Shown: positions 55,616 to 63,884 of the stretch, piece after piece | Numbering within the stretch: the first letter of the stretch is position 1 | Layout of the letters: the number at the start of each line of letters is the position of its first letter | Source of the DNA: Paractinoplanes atraurantiacus | GTDB taxonomy: Bacteria > Actinomycetota > Actinomycetes > Mycobacteriales > Micromonosporaceae | Length of the DNA stretch: 64,000 nucleotides | NCBI RefSeq assembly: GCF_900215205.1 | Contig: NZ_OBDY01000023.1 | Location: 118,734 to 182,733 of the forward strand | Direction: 5' to 3' | The notes under the pieces: model-generated | Database searches by the model: none | Told to the model about the DNA's origin: nothing | What the model saw: the letters and a program-made list of their open reading frames with translations, nothing else | Translations under genes and position numbers: made by a program

Positions 55616-56818
55616 TTGCCTGCCGATTTCTGGAAGCTCTGGACGTCGTCCGCCGTCACGAACCTTGGTGACGGCATCACCATGGTGGCCGGGCCCCTGC
55701 TCGTCGCCTCGATCACCGACAGTCCGGCCGCCGTGGCCGGGGCTGTCTTCGCCCAGCAACTGCCGTGGTTGCTCTTCGCCCTGGTCAGCGGGGCCTGGGC
55801 GGACCGGCTCGACCGGCGCAAGCTCGTCGTCACGGTCAACCTCATGCGGGCCGTCGCCTTGGGTGGCCTCGCCGTTGCGGTCGGGAGCGGTGCTGCGTCC
55901 GTACCCCTGATTTATGCGGTGTTTTTTCTGTTGGGGACCGGCGAGACCCTGGCCGACACCGCCAGCTCGGCGTTCGTGCCGGCCCTGGTCCCGGCCGAGC
56001 GCCGGCCCGTCGCCAACTCGTTGCTGTATGCCAACTTCAACGTCCTCAACCAGTTCGCCGCCAAACCGCTCGGTGCCTGGCTGTTCGTCGTGGCCGCGGC
56101 GGTCCCGTTCGGGGTCAACGCGCTGACGTTCGCGCTGGCGGCGGCGCTGGTGGCGGCGATCCGCTCGGTGCCACCGCCGGAGAAGCGGCCGCCGGCCCGG
56201 TTGCGTACGGACATCGCCGAAGGGGTCCGCTGGCTGGCCCGCCATCGCCTGCTGCGGACCCTGGCCCTGACGATGGCCGTGGGCAACGTCGTCTTCTCCG
56301 CGGCGTTCGCGGTGTTCGTCCTCTACGCCGAGCAGCGCCTCGGGGTGAGCGACGTCGGGTACGGGGTGCTGCTGGTCGCCTTCGCGGTCGGCGGGCTGCT
56401 GGGCACGCTGGTGGCGCCCACGCTGATCCGCCGCCTCGGCTCCACGGCCCTGCTCAGGGCAGGGCTGCTGATCGAGGTGGCCTTGCACGCGACCCTCGCC
56501 CTGACCCGGGAGCCGGTGGTGGCCGCGGCGATGATCGTCGTCTTCGGCGTGCACACCACCATTTGGGGCGTCGTGGTGACCACGATCCGCCAGCGCGATG
56601 TGCCCTCGTCGATGTTCGGGCGCATCGCGAGTGTGTACGCCTTCCTGGACCTCGGAGGCGCGGCAGTGGGCTCCCTGGTGGGCGGCGCGGTGGCCACCGC
56701 TTACGGCCTGGTGGCCACGTACTGGACGGCGGCGGCAGCCATGGCCCTGGTGGCGGTGGCGGCCTGGCGCCCGATGGCCGCCGGCGACGCGGCCCCAGCC
56801 CGTCAGCGCACCATTTAG
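55616..56818 (+). CDS. MFS exporter
   Basis: The 400-residue transporter has 12 predicted spans, with GAWADRLDRRKLVVTVNLMRAV in loop 2-3 and FVPALVPAERRPVANSLLYANFNVLNQ, features of the MFS_3/enterobactin-exporter-like group (macrolide or siderophore efflux). It starts at TTG 55616 with GAGGAG five bases upstream. That ribosome site can be closed by a hairpin under control of the 18-codon upstream ORF, so expression is probably induced when translation is disturbed. Confidence 0.9.
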   Translation: MPADFWKLWTSSAVTNLGDGITMVAGPLLVASITDSPAAVAGAVFAQQLPWLLFALVSGAWADRLDRRKLVVTVNLMRAVALGGLAVAVGSGAASVPLIYAVFFLLGTGETLADTASSAFVPALVPAERRPVANSLLYANFNVLNQFAAKPLGAWLFVVAAAVPFGVNALTFALAAALVAAIRSVPPPEKRPPARLRTDIAEGVRWLARHRLLRTLALTMAVGNVVFSAAFAVFVLYAEQRLGVSDVGYGVLLVAFAVGGLLGTLVAPTLIRRLGSTALLRAGLLIEVALHATLALTREPVVAAAMIVVFGVHTTIWGVVVTTIRQRDVPSSMFGRIASVYAFLDLGGAAVGSLVGGAVATAYGLVATYWTAAAAMALVAVAAWRPMAAGDAAPARQRTI

Positions 56819-56973
56819 CGCGGCCCGCAGCGGTCGCCGGCTACCGCAGGCTCGCGGTGGTCGGCGGCCCGCGCGCCGCCCGCCCGTGCCACCCCTCCGG
56901 CGCGCGTGTGACGTGCGTCGGAGGGCGCCGGAACTCGGCTGCCGGTGCGGTGGTTCATCGATAGGGTCGGAGC

Positions 56974-57699
56974 ATGTCGAGGCTTGCGGTGGTCAGTGGG
57001 GGCGGAACGGGCATCGGCCGGGCGACGGCCGGCATGCTCGCGGGCGAGGGATACGACGTGATCATCGTCGGCCGGCGGCCCGAGGTGCTGGCCGAGGCGG
57101 TCGACTGGATCGGGCCGCAGGCGTCCGCGGTGACCGCCGATCTGTCCGACCCGGCCCAGGTCTCCACGGTCGTCGAGGCCGTCGGCGACCGGCGGTTGGA
57201 CGTGCTGGTCAACAACGCCGGCGCCTACGTCTCCGGCGGCGGCGCCAAGCTCGACGAGGTGGCCGGTCACTGGCGTGCCAACTTCGAGTCCAATGTCATC
57301 ACCGCCGTCCTGCTGACCACGGCGCTGCTGCCGGCCCTGCGCCGCCCGGGCGGCCACATCATCCTGACCAGCTCGATCGCCGCCCAGCGCGGTGGCGGTG
57401 GCCCCTACTCGGCCGCGAAGGCGGCCCTGCACGGCTACATGCTCGACCTGGCCGCCGATCTGGGCCAGGAGGGCATCACCGCGAACGTGATCTCTCCCGG
57501 CTACGTCACCGACAGCGAGTTCTTCGCGGGCCGGATGACCCCCGAGGGTCACACCAAGCGCGTCGACGCCACCCTGCTCAAGCGCGCGGGCGAGCCGGAC
57601 GACATCGCCGAGGCGGTCCGCTGGCTGGTCGGCCCCGGCGGCCGTTACGTGACCGGCCAGATCATCAACGTCAACGGCGGCTCGGTCCTGGGCCGCTGA
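56974..57699 (+). CDS. Short-chain dehydrogenase/reductase
   Basis: The 241-residue SDR has SGGGTGIGRATA (8-19), NNAGAY, SSIAAQRGGGGPYSAAK (Ser and Tyr-x3-Lys) and VNGGSVLGR at the end. It is a classical NAD(P)-dependent oxidoreductase with no substrate clue. It stands 155 bases after the exporter; that gap has GC-rich inverted repeats but no gene. Confidence 0.92.
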   Translation: MSRLAVVSGGGTGIGRATAGMLAGEGYDVIIVGRRPEVLAEAVDWIGPQASAVTADLSDPAQVSTVVEAVGDRRLDVLVNNAGAYVSGGGAKLDEVAGHWRANFESNVITAVLLTTALLPALRRPGGHIILTSSIAAQRGGGGPYSAAKAALHGYMLDLAADLGQEGITANVISPGYVTDSEFFAGRMTPEGHTKRVDATLLKRAGEPDDIAEAVRWLVGPGGRYVTGQIINVNGGSVLGR

Positions 57700-57760
57700 T
57701 CCGAGCTTCGGCGCCGCTGTCCTCGCAGCCCGGCTTACTCGCTCTACTTGGCAGGCCGCT

Positions 57761-58159
57761 TCACTTGGCGCCGCCGGTGAAGCGGCCCTCGCCCTCGCGG
57801 TTGGGCCGGAAGCGCAGGCCGGACCAGCGGTCGTCGATGGCGACCTGGCCGCAGGGCCGCATGTCGAAGTCGGCGACGATCGGCCACAGGGTGTCGCGGT
57901 TGATGTCGGCCTTGTTGCCTTTCGGATAGGCGACCCAGAACACGCCCGGCTTGGCCAGGTCGGACGAGTGTTTCTCGAGCTGCTCGCGGGCGCTCGCCGC
58001 GCTGTCCGCGAAAAGCACCGCCGTGCTCGCCGTGGCCGGCCCGTCGGCCTCGCGAACCCCGTCGGGCATCGGGGTGATCAGGGGCAGCTGCGCGGGATCC
58101 GAGAGCCAGACGGTGGTGTTGGGCTTGATCAGGAGTTTCTCGGCAATCGTCTTCGACAT
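57761..58159 (-). CDS. DUF3052-like protein
   Basis: The 132-residue soluble protein has KLLIKPNTTVWLSDPAQL at the N-terminus, LEKHSSDLAKPGVFWVAYPKG in the middle and VAIDDRWSGLRFRPNREG at the end, the pattern of the DUF3052 group (KPG, W-x-x-YPK, IDE-W-S-LRF). Function unknown. ATG at 58159 is used. It is divergent from recQ with 108 bases between them. Confidence 0.75.
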   Translation of the reverse strand: MSKTIAEKLLIKPNTTVWLSDPAQLPLITPMPDGVREADGPATASTAVLFADSAASAREQLEKHSSDLAKPGVFWVAYPKGNKADINRDTLWPIVADFDMRPCGQVAIDDRWSGLRFRPNREGEGRFTGGAK

Positions 58160-58267
58160 GACTTCGAGCCTGGCACCGACAAAAAAAGTTGTCAAGGATG
58201 GCTGTGGATAACGGCGAGCCTGTGGATAACTTCGGGTTCTGTCGGACCCGGCTGATAGACATGCCGG

Positions 58268-60400
58268 GTGACCGAGACGACCGAAGTGAAGCGGGCCGAG
58301 GTGCGCGAGCAGGCCGAGGCGATCCTCCGCCGGCTCGCGGGCGAGCATGCCAAGCTGCGCGAGGACCAGTGGCGGGCGATCGAAGCGCTGACCGTCGACC
58401 GCCGCCGCGTGCTCTGCGTGCAGCGCACGGGGTGGGGCAAGTCCGCCGTCTACTTCGTCGCGACCGCCCTGCTGCGCGCCGGGGTCACGGCCACGGGCCC
58501 GACCGTCATCGTCTCGCCCCTGCTCGCCCTCATGCGCAACCAGGTCGACGCCGCCGCCCGCGCCGGCATCCGGGCGCGCACGATCAACTCGGCCAACCTC
58601 GACGAGTGGTCCCTGATCGAGGCCGAGGTCCGCGCCGGCGAGGTCGACGTGCTGCTGATCAGCCCCGAGCGGCTCAACAACCCCGACTTCCGCGACAACG
58701 TGCTGCCCGGCCTCGCCGCCAGCACGGGTCTGCTGGTGGTCGACGAGGCACACTGCGTCTCCGACTGGGGCCACGACTTCCGCCCCGACTACCGGCGCTT
58801 GCGCACCTTCCTGGCCGGCCTCCCCTCTCGCACGCCGGTGCTGGCCACCACCGCGACGGCCAACGCCCGCGTCACCGCCGACGTCGCCGATCAGCTCGGC
58901 GACGCCCTGGTGCTGCGCGGTCCGCTCGACCGCGACTCGCTGCGCCTGGCCGTGCTCGACCTGCCCAACCCGGCCCATCGGCTGGCCTGGCTGGCCGACC
59001 ATCTCGAGCGCCTGCCCGGCTCCGGCATCGTTTACACGCTGACCGTGGCCGGCGCGACCGAGACGGCCGAGTTCCTGCGCTCGCGAGGCTTCCCCGTCGC
59101 GTCGTATACGGGTCAGGTCGAGGATGCCGATCGCCGCGCCGCCGAGCAGGATCTCCTCGACAACAAGATCAAGGCATTGGTGGCGACCTCGGCCCTCGGC
59201 ATGGGCTTCGACAAGCCCGACCTGGGCTTCGTCGTCCACTTGGGAGCGCCGTCGTCCCCGATCGCCTACTACCAGCAGGTGGGCCGGGCCGGTCGCGCCG
59301 TCGAGCATGCCGAGGTGGTGCTTCTGCCCGGCGCCGAGGACGCGGCGATCTGGCGATATTTCGCGTCGCTCGCCTTCCCGCCCGAGGAGCAGGTCCGCGC
59401 GGTCCTGGCCAATCTGTGGCCCGACCGTCCGATGTCCACACAGGCTCTCGAGCCGCTCGTCGACCTGCGGCGCAACCGGCTCGAGATGATGCTCAAGGTG
59501 CTCGATGTGGACGGTGCGGTCCGTCGTGCGCGCGGCGGCTGGCTCGCCACCGGTGAGCCCTGGACCTACGACACCGAGCGGTTGCGCCGGGTCGCCGAGG
59601 CGCGGTCCTCGGAGCAGAAGACCATGATTGAGTACGCATCGACGACGGCCTGCCGCATGGAATTCCTCCGCCGGTGCCTCGACGATCCCGGGGCGGCGCC
59701 GTGCGGGCGATGCGACAACTGCGCCGGCCCGCTGTTCGACGCCGAGGTGTCCGGCGCCTCGCTGGCCGCGGCCGACGCCTTCCTCGGCCGGCCGGGCGTC
59801 GAGATCGCGCCCAAGAAGATGTGGCCGACCGGCCTCGCCGCGGTCGGGGTCTCCCTCAAGGGCAAGATCGCGCCGAGCGAGCAGATAGAGACCGGCCGGG
59901 CCGTCGGCCGCCTCTCCGACCTGGGCTGGGGAAACCGCCTGCGCGGCTTGGTCGCGCCCGAGGCGCCCGACGCGCCGATTCCCGACGACCTGGCGGCGGC
60001 CGTGGTCGAGATCCTCAAGAGCTGGGCGCACGGCGACGACGCCTGGCCGGAGCGCCCGGCCGCCGTGGTGGCCATCTCGTCGCGGCGACATCCCGAGCTG
60101 ATCAGCTCGCTGGCCGGCCACATCGCCCGCATCGGCCGCCTGCCCATGCTCGGCGCCATCGTGTCCGCCCACGCCGCCGAGTCGGACCATCGAGGCAACA
60201 GCGCTCAGCGGGTCCGCTCCCTGCACGACGCGTTCACCGTCCCGGCCGAGGTGGCCGCCGAGCTGTCCGGTCTCACCGGCCCGCTCCTGCTGGTCGACGA
60301 CCTGGTCGACTCCGGCTGGACGATGTCGCTGGCCGGCCGGGCCCTGCGCCAGTCCGGCGCCAAGGGGGTGCTGCCCTTGGCCTTGGCCGTGGCCGGCTGA
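58268..60400 (+). CDS. recQ: RecQ-type DNA helicase fused to a phosphoribosyltransferase-like domain
   Basis: The protein has 710 residues from GTG. The RecQ helicase core has RTGWGKSAV as Walker A (54-59), DEAHCVSDWGHDFRPDY as motif II, TATAN, ATSALGMGFDKPD and QQVGRAGR as motif VI. A zinc-binding set CRMEF-x-C...CGRCDNC follows. The C-terminal ~200 residues end in LLLVDDLVDSGWTM, the PRPP-binding signature of type I phosphoribosyltransferases (ComF-like). The helicase unwinds DNA in repair; the role of the second part is unknown. Confidence 0.92.
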   Translation: MTETTEVKRAEVREQAEAILRRLAGEHAKLREDQWRAIEALTVDRRRVLCVQRTGWGKSAVYFVATALLRAGVTATGPTVIVSPLLALMRNQVDAAARAGIRARTINSANLDEWSLIEAEVRAGEVDVLLISPERLNNPDFRDNVLPGLAASTGLLVVDEAHCVSDWGHDFRPDYRRLRTFLAGLPSRTPVLATTATANARVTADVADQLGDALVLRGPLDRDSLRLAVLDLPNPAHRLAWLADHLERLPGSGIVYTLTVAGATETAEFLRSRGFPVASYTGQVEDADRRAAEQDLLDNKIKALVATSALGMGFDKPDLGFVVHLGAPSSPIAYYQQVGRAGRAVEHAEVVLLPGAEDAAIWRYFASLAFPPEEQVRAVLANLWPDRPMSTQALEPLVDLRRNRLEMMLKVLDVDGAVRRARGGWLATGEPWTYDTERLRRVAEARSSEQKTMIEYASTTACRMEFLRRCLDDPGAAPCGRCDNCAGPLFDAEVSGASLAAADAFLGRPGVEIAPKKMWPTGLAAVGVSLKGKIAPSEQIETGRAVGRLSDLGWGNRLRGLVAPEAPDAPIPDDLAAAVVEILKSWAHGDDAWPERPAAVVAISSRRHPELISSLAGHIARIGRLPMLGAIVSAHAAESDHRGNSAQRVRSLHDAFTVPAEVAAELSGLTGPLLLVDDLVDSGWTMSLAGRALRQSGAKGVLPLALAVAG

Positions 60401-60418
60401 GACGGGCCGGCGAGCGTT

Positions 60419-60435
60419 ATACGGGGAGGGGGTAT
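60419..60435. promoter_or_regulatory. CsoR-type copper operator
   Basis: ATAC-GGGGAGGGG-GTAT, a pseudo-palindrome with a G-rich core, lies 10 bases before the csoR start. This is the form of CsoR operators, so the cluster should be released by Cu(I). Confidence 0.7.
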
Positions 60436-60444
60436 GCTGGGGGC

Positions 60445-60750
60445 ATGTCCGACGAGGCGACGGCGCAGCATGGGCCGCATGGGTATTCGGGTGACAAGGC
60501 TGCCCTGCTCGGGCGCCTCAGGCGTATCGAGGGGCAGATCCGCGGTATTCAGCGGATGGTCGATGAGGACACGTACTGCATCGACGTGTTGACGCAGATC
60601 TCCGCGGCCAAGAGTGCTCTGCAGGCGGTGGCCGTGGGGCTTCTCGAGGATCACCTGGCGCACTGCGTGGTCGACGCGGCGCGGGCGGGGGATCCCAGCG
60701 CCAAGGTCAAAGAGGCGTCCGACGCGATTGCTCGGCTCGTTCGTTCCTGA
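60445..60750 (+). CDS. csoR: Copper-sensing repressor CsoR
   Basis: The 101-residue regulator has the CsoR/RcnR fold: LLGRLRRIEGQIRGIQRMVDED at 21-42, and the Cu(I) ligands Cys45, His70 and Cys74 with the exact M. tuberculosis spacing (25 and 4 residues). Cu(I) binding releases DNA. It starts the csoR-copZ cluster and has its own operator just upstream. Confidence 0.94.
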   Translation: MSDEATAQHGPHGYSGDKAALLGRLRRIEGQIRGIQRMVDEDTYCIDVLTQISAAKSALQAVAVGLLEDHLAHCVVDAARAGDPSAKVKEASDAIARLVRS

Positions 60751-60773
60751 CAGTTGCTCTGAAAGGCTCTGCG

Positions 60774-60986
60774 ATGGCTGTGACCAGCACCTACACCGTT
60801 ACCGGCATGACCTGCGCCCACTGCGTGCAGGCGGTGACCGGCGAGCTCTCCGCACTTCCCGGCGTGGGTGACGTGCAGGTCGACCTCGCCTCGGGCGCGG
60901 TCACGGTGACCAGCGAGGCGCCGCTCACCGACGACGCGGTACGCGCCGCCGTGGACGAGGCCGGCTACGAGCTCGCGAATGCCTGA
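60774..60986 (+). CDS. copZ: Copper chaperone CopZ (HMA domain)
   Basis: The 70-residue protein is a single heavy-metal-associated domain with the GMTCAHC motif (Cys14, Cys17). It carries Cu(I) in the cytoplasm. GAAAGG lies before the ATG. It is 23 bases after csoR and its stop overlaps the next start by 8 bases. No CopA ATPase gene follows, which is unusual. Confidence 0.93.
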   Translation: MAVTSTYTVTGMTCAHCVQAVTGELSALPGVGDVQVDLASGAVTVTSEAPLTDDAVRAAVDEAGYELANA

Positions 60987-62268
60987 CGACCCACCCACCG
61001 AGCCCGCCGTCCCTGGCCCGGCCACGCCGCCGGGCGAGGGCCGGGCGAGTGCTCAGGACGAGCCGGTCGTGCTGGGCATCGTGGGCGCTCGCCGAGCCAA
61101 AGCCCGCGCCGAAGCAGCGGCCGAAGCCAGAGCGGCGGCTGAAACAAAAGCGCGAGCGGGAACCGGAGCGGCGGCTGAAACAAAGGCGCGAGCGGGAGCC
61201 GGAGCGGTGGTTGAGACAAAAGCCGCAGCCGGAGCGGCGGCCGAAACAAAAGCGGGAGCCGAAGTAGAAGCGGAGCCGACGGGCGACGACGAGTCGCGGG
61301 TGGAGCCGCCGGTGGGGGAGCGGGCCGGGTTCAAGCTGGCCGCGCTCGGGGCGGTGCTGATCGTCGTGCTGTTCGCGGGCTACGGGCTGGGGCGGCTCAA
61401 CAACTCGACCGCCTCGGCGTCGGCGCCTCCGACCGGTGGGGCCGCGGCCTCACCAGGCATGGCCGGCATGCCGGGCATGGCGGTCGACGAGAACCAGCCG
61501 CACGTGCACAACACCGACGGCACCGTCTCCCAGGGCGGCACCGCGTCCACCCCTTCCATGGGCGCGGCGATCGGTGGGCTGTCGCTCAGTTCCGGTGGGC
61601 TCACCCTCGTTCCGAAGGGGACCAGCTTTCAGGCCGGCAAGGCGCAACGGCTCAGTTTTCAGATCACCGGCGCCGGTGGGGCCGCCGTCACCTCGTACGC
61701 GATCGTGCATGACAAGCCCTTGCACTTGATCGTGGTGCGGCGGGATCTGAGCGGGTTCCAGCATCTTCATCCGGCCATGGCGGCCGACGGCACCTGGGGC
61801 ATCGACCTCACGCTGGCCGAGCCGGGGATCTACCGGATGATCGCCGACTTCACCGCCGTCGTCGGCGGGCAGGAGATCGCCACCACGCTCGGCGGTGATC
61901 TCACCGTGGCCGGTGACTACGCTCCCGTCGCGCTGCCCCCACCCTCGGCCGATGCCGAGACCGGTGGCTTCCACGTGACGTACGAGGGAAAGCCCGCCAC
62001 CGAATCCACCCAGCCGATCCTCATGACCGTCACCGGGGCCGACGGCAAGACTGCCCAGCTCGACCCCTACCTCGGCGCGTTCGGGCATCTCGTCGTCATG
62101 CGGGAGGGCGATCTCGCCTACGTCCACGTGCACCCGGAGACGCAGCTCGTCGACGGCAAGGTCAAGTTTTGGCTTGCCCTGCCGAGCGCCGGCGCCTACC
62201 GGATGTTCTTCGACTTCCAGGTCGCCGGCACGGTCCACACAGCGGCATGGACCGTGCGCATGGACTAG
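60979..62268 (+). CDS. Membrane-anchored protein of the copper cluster, with 12-residue repeats
   Basis: The protein has 429 residues. A cytoplasmic N-terminus contains Ala/Lys/Glu repeats (42-93, unit AAETKARAGAGA). One span (118-138) is followed by a Met/His segment (GMAGMPGMAVDENQPHVHN), then two beta-rich domains with repeated His motifs (HDKPLHLIVV, FQHLHPAM, AFGHLVVM, YVHVHPE). The His/Met content and the overlap with copZ point to copper binding outside the cell, but the fold is not named. It overlaps copZ by 8 bases. Confidence 0.82.
   Translation: MPDDPPTEPAVPGPATPPGEGRASAQDEPVVLGIVGARRAKARAEAAAEARAAAETKARAGTGAAAETKARAGAGAVVETKAAAGAAAETKAGAEVEAEPTGDDESRVEPPVGERAGFKLAALGAVLIVVLFAGYGLGRLNNSTASASAPPTGGAAASPGMAGMPGMAVDENQPHVHNTDGTVSQGGTASTPSMGAAIGGLSLSSGGLTLVPKGTSFQAGKAQRLSFQITGAGGAAVTSYAIVHDKPLHLIVVRRDLSGFQHLHPAMAADGTWGIDLTLAEPGIYRMIADFTAVVGGQEIATTLGGDLTVAGDYAPVALPPPSADAETGGFHVTYEGKPATESTQPILMTVTGADGKTAQLDPYLGAFGHLVVMREGDLAYVHVHPETQLVDGKVKFWLALPSAGAYRMFFDFQVAGTVHTAAWTVRMD
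61102..61257 (+). repeat. 36-bp coding repeats in the copper-cluster protein
   Basis: About four imperfect units encode AAETKARAGTGA-like 12-residue steps. They form an Ala/Lys/Glu-rich, probably helical cytoplasmic segment before the membrane span. Confidence 0.8.
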
Positions 62269-62319
62269 CTTGAGCTTTAACCTGCGGCTGGGAAGATATC
62301 GACCCCGGCTGATCATGGC

Positions 62320-62379
62320 GACAGCCCTTGATCGATCATTCCTCTTGTCTAGGGAAGAAGATCAAAATCAAGGGCTGTC
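62320..62379. repeat. 13-bp inverted repeat at the left end of the IS
   Basis: GACAGCCCTTGAT and ATCAAGGGCTGTC are perfect complements 34 bases apart, ending three bases before the chosen transposase start. It may lower read-through into the transposase or serve transposase binding. Confidence 0.75.
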
Positions 62380-62381
62380 TG

Positions 62382-63842
62382 GTGATCAGTGTGCATGACG
62401 TCGATCCGGGCGGGACGCTCGGGCGGCTGGCCGGGTTCCGGCGAGAGTTCCATCGGAGTCTGACCGCTCGCTCGGACGCGTTGTTCGAGCTCACCGACGC
62501 CTTGTTGTGCGGAGACGCGCCGGTGCGGTCGCTGGTCGAGCTGTCCCTGGCGGGTGAACATCGGCGTGGTCACGGCTCGTTGTATGCGGCGCTGAACCGG
62601 GGCCGCATTGACGTCGAAGCCCTCAAGACGGCGGTCGCCGGGGTGCCGGTCCCGCGGGCCGCGGACGGACGCATCGTGCTGGCGGTGGATGTCACCTGCT
62701 GGCTGCGGCCGGAAGCACACACCAGCCCGCAGCGGATGCTTTGCCACACCTACGGGCGTGGCAAGGATACCCACATGATGATCCCGGGCTGGCCGTATTC
62801 ACTGGTCACCGCCTTGGAGACCGGTCGCAGTTCGTGGACCGCGCCGCTGGACGTGCGCCGGCTCGGCCCCGGCGACGACGCCGCCACCGTCACCGCCGCT
62901 CAGCTGCGGGAGGTGGTGCAACGGCTGATCACGGCCGGGCAGTGGCAGCCGGGCGACAAGGACATCTGGATCGTTGCCGACGCCGGCTACGACGGTCCCC
63001 GGTTGGCGTTCCTGCTCGCCGACCTGCCGGTGGCGATGCTGGTGCGGATGCGCTCCGACCGAGTTCTGCGCCGACGCGCACCGTCCCAGCCTGCGGGCAA
63101 CGGCCGTCCACCACGACACGGCGGCGAGTTCATCTTCGGTGACCCGGCCAGCTGGGGAGAACCCGACGCGGCCACCATCACCGACACCCGGCTTTACGGC
63201 ATGGCGACCGCACGATCCTGGAACCGGCTGCACCCACGATTGACCCATCGCACCGCCTGGACCACCCACATCGGCGTCCTGCCGATCATCGAAGGCACCG
63301 TAGTCCTGCTGACCGTCGACCGGCTGCCGTCAGGCGCCACCGCGAAACCGGTCTGGCTGTGGTGGTCGCATCCGCAAGCCAGCGCCACCGACACCGACCT
63401 GCTCTGGCAAGCATTCCTGCGCCGCTTCGATATCGAGCACACCTTCCGCATGCTCAAGCAGACCCTCGGCTGGACCAGCCCGAAACTACGCAACCCCGCC
63501 GCCGCAGACCGCTGGACCTGGCTCGTGCTGGCCGCCTACACCCAACTACGGCTCGCCCGCACCGCCGTCGCGGACCTACGCCGGCCCTGGGAACGCCCCG
63601 CCCCACCCGAACGACTCACACCCGCCCGAGTCCGGCGCGGGTTTCGGCACCTACGCGGCAAAGCAGGCACTCCCGCCGCCGCGCCGAAACCCTCCCAGCC
63701 AGGACCCGGACGGCCACCCGGCCGCCGCAACACCCACCCCACGACCCGCCACGACGTCCACACCGTCACCAGCACGAAACCCGCCAACAGCAACAAAAAA
63801 CCGAAGAAATCAACCACTCCCCGCCCACGCCGCACCGGTTAA
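62382..63842 (+). CDS. DDE transposase (IS701/DDE_5-like)
   Basis: The 486-residue transposase appears intact. The DDE residues are in VLAVDVTCW, IWIVADAGYDG and RFDIEHTFRMLKQTLGW (Asp103, Asp200, Glu352 from this start). The start is uncertain: GTG at 62382 or 62391; an ATG at 62328 lies inside the left hairpin. A Pro/Arg/Lys-rich tail (about 428-486) is typical of this actinobacterial group. The gene fills the IS. Confidence 0.85.
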   Translation: MISVHDVDPGGTLGRLAGFRREFHRSLTARSDALFELTDALLCGDAPVRSLVELSLAGEHRRGHGSLYAALNRGRIDVEALKTAVAGVPVPRAADGRIVLAVDVTCWLRPEAHTSPQRMLCHTYGRGKDTHMMIPGWPYSLVTALETGRSSWTAPLDVRRLGPGDDAATVTAAQLREVVQRLITAGQWQPGDKDIWIVADAGYDGPRLAFLLADLPVAMLVRMRSDRVLRRRAPSQPAGNGRPPRHGGEFIFGDPASWGEPDAATITDTRLYGMATARSWNRLHPRLTHRTAWTTHIGVLPIIEGTVVLLTVDRLPSGATAKPVWLWWSHPQASATDTDLLWQAFLRRFDIEHTFRMLKQTLGWTSPKLRNPAAADRWTWLVLAAYTQLRLARTAVADLRRPWERPAPPERLTPARVRRGFRHLRGKAGTPAAAPKPSQPGPGRPPGRRNTHPTTRHDVHTVTSTKPANSNKKPKKSTTPRPRRTG

Positions 63843-63884
63843 AAATCAAGCTAGGGCCTGTCCTGCCGATCAAGCGGGGCTGCG

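Larger units (their letters stand above)
62311..63884 (+). mobile_element. Insertion sequence with DDE transposase
   Basis: Imperfect terminal inverted repeats are seen: GATCATGGCGACAGCCCTTG at the left and, read inward from the right end, GATCGGCAGGACAGGCCCTA. Within the left end GACAGCCCTTGAT and its complement (62320-62332 and 62367-62379) form a 13-bp hairpin. No clear target duplication is visible, so the borders are estimates. Confidence 0.65.

Noticed and set aside
58160..60226. Long minus-strand frame running through recQ
   Set aside because: Antisense shadow of recQ; only the 3' part (57761-58159) is a plausible protein with its own ATG.
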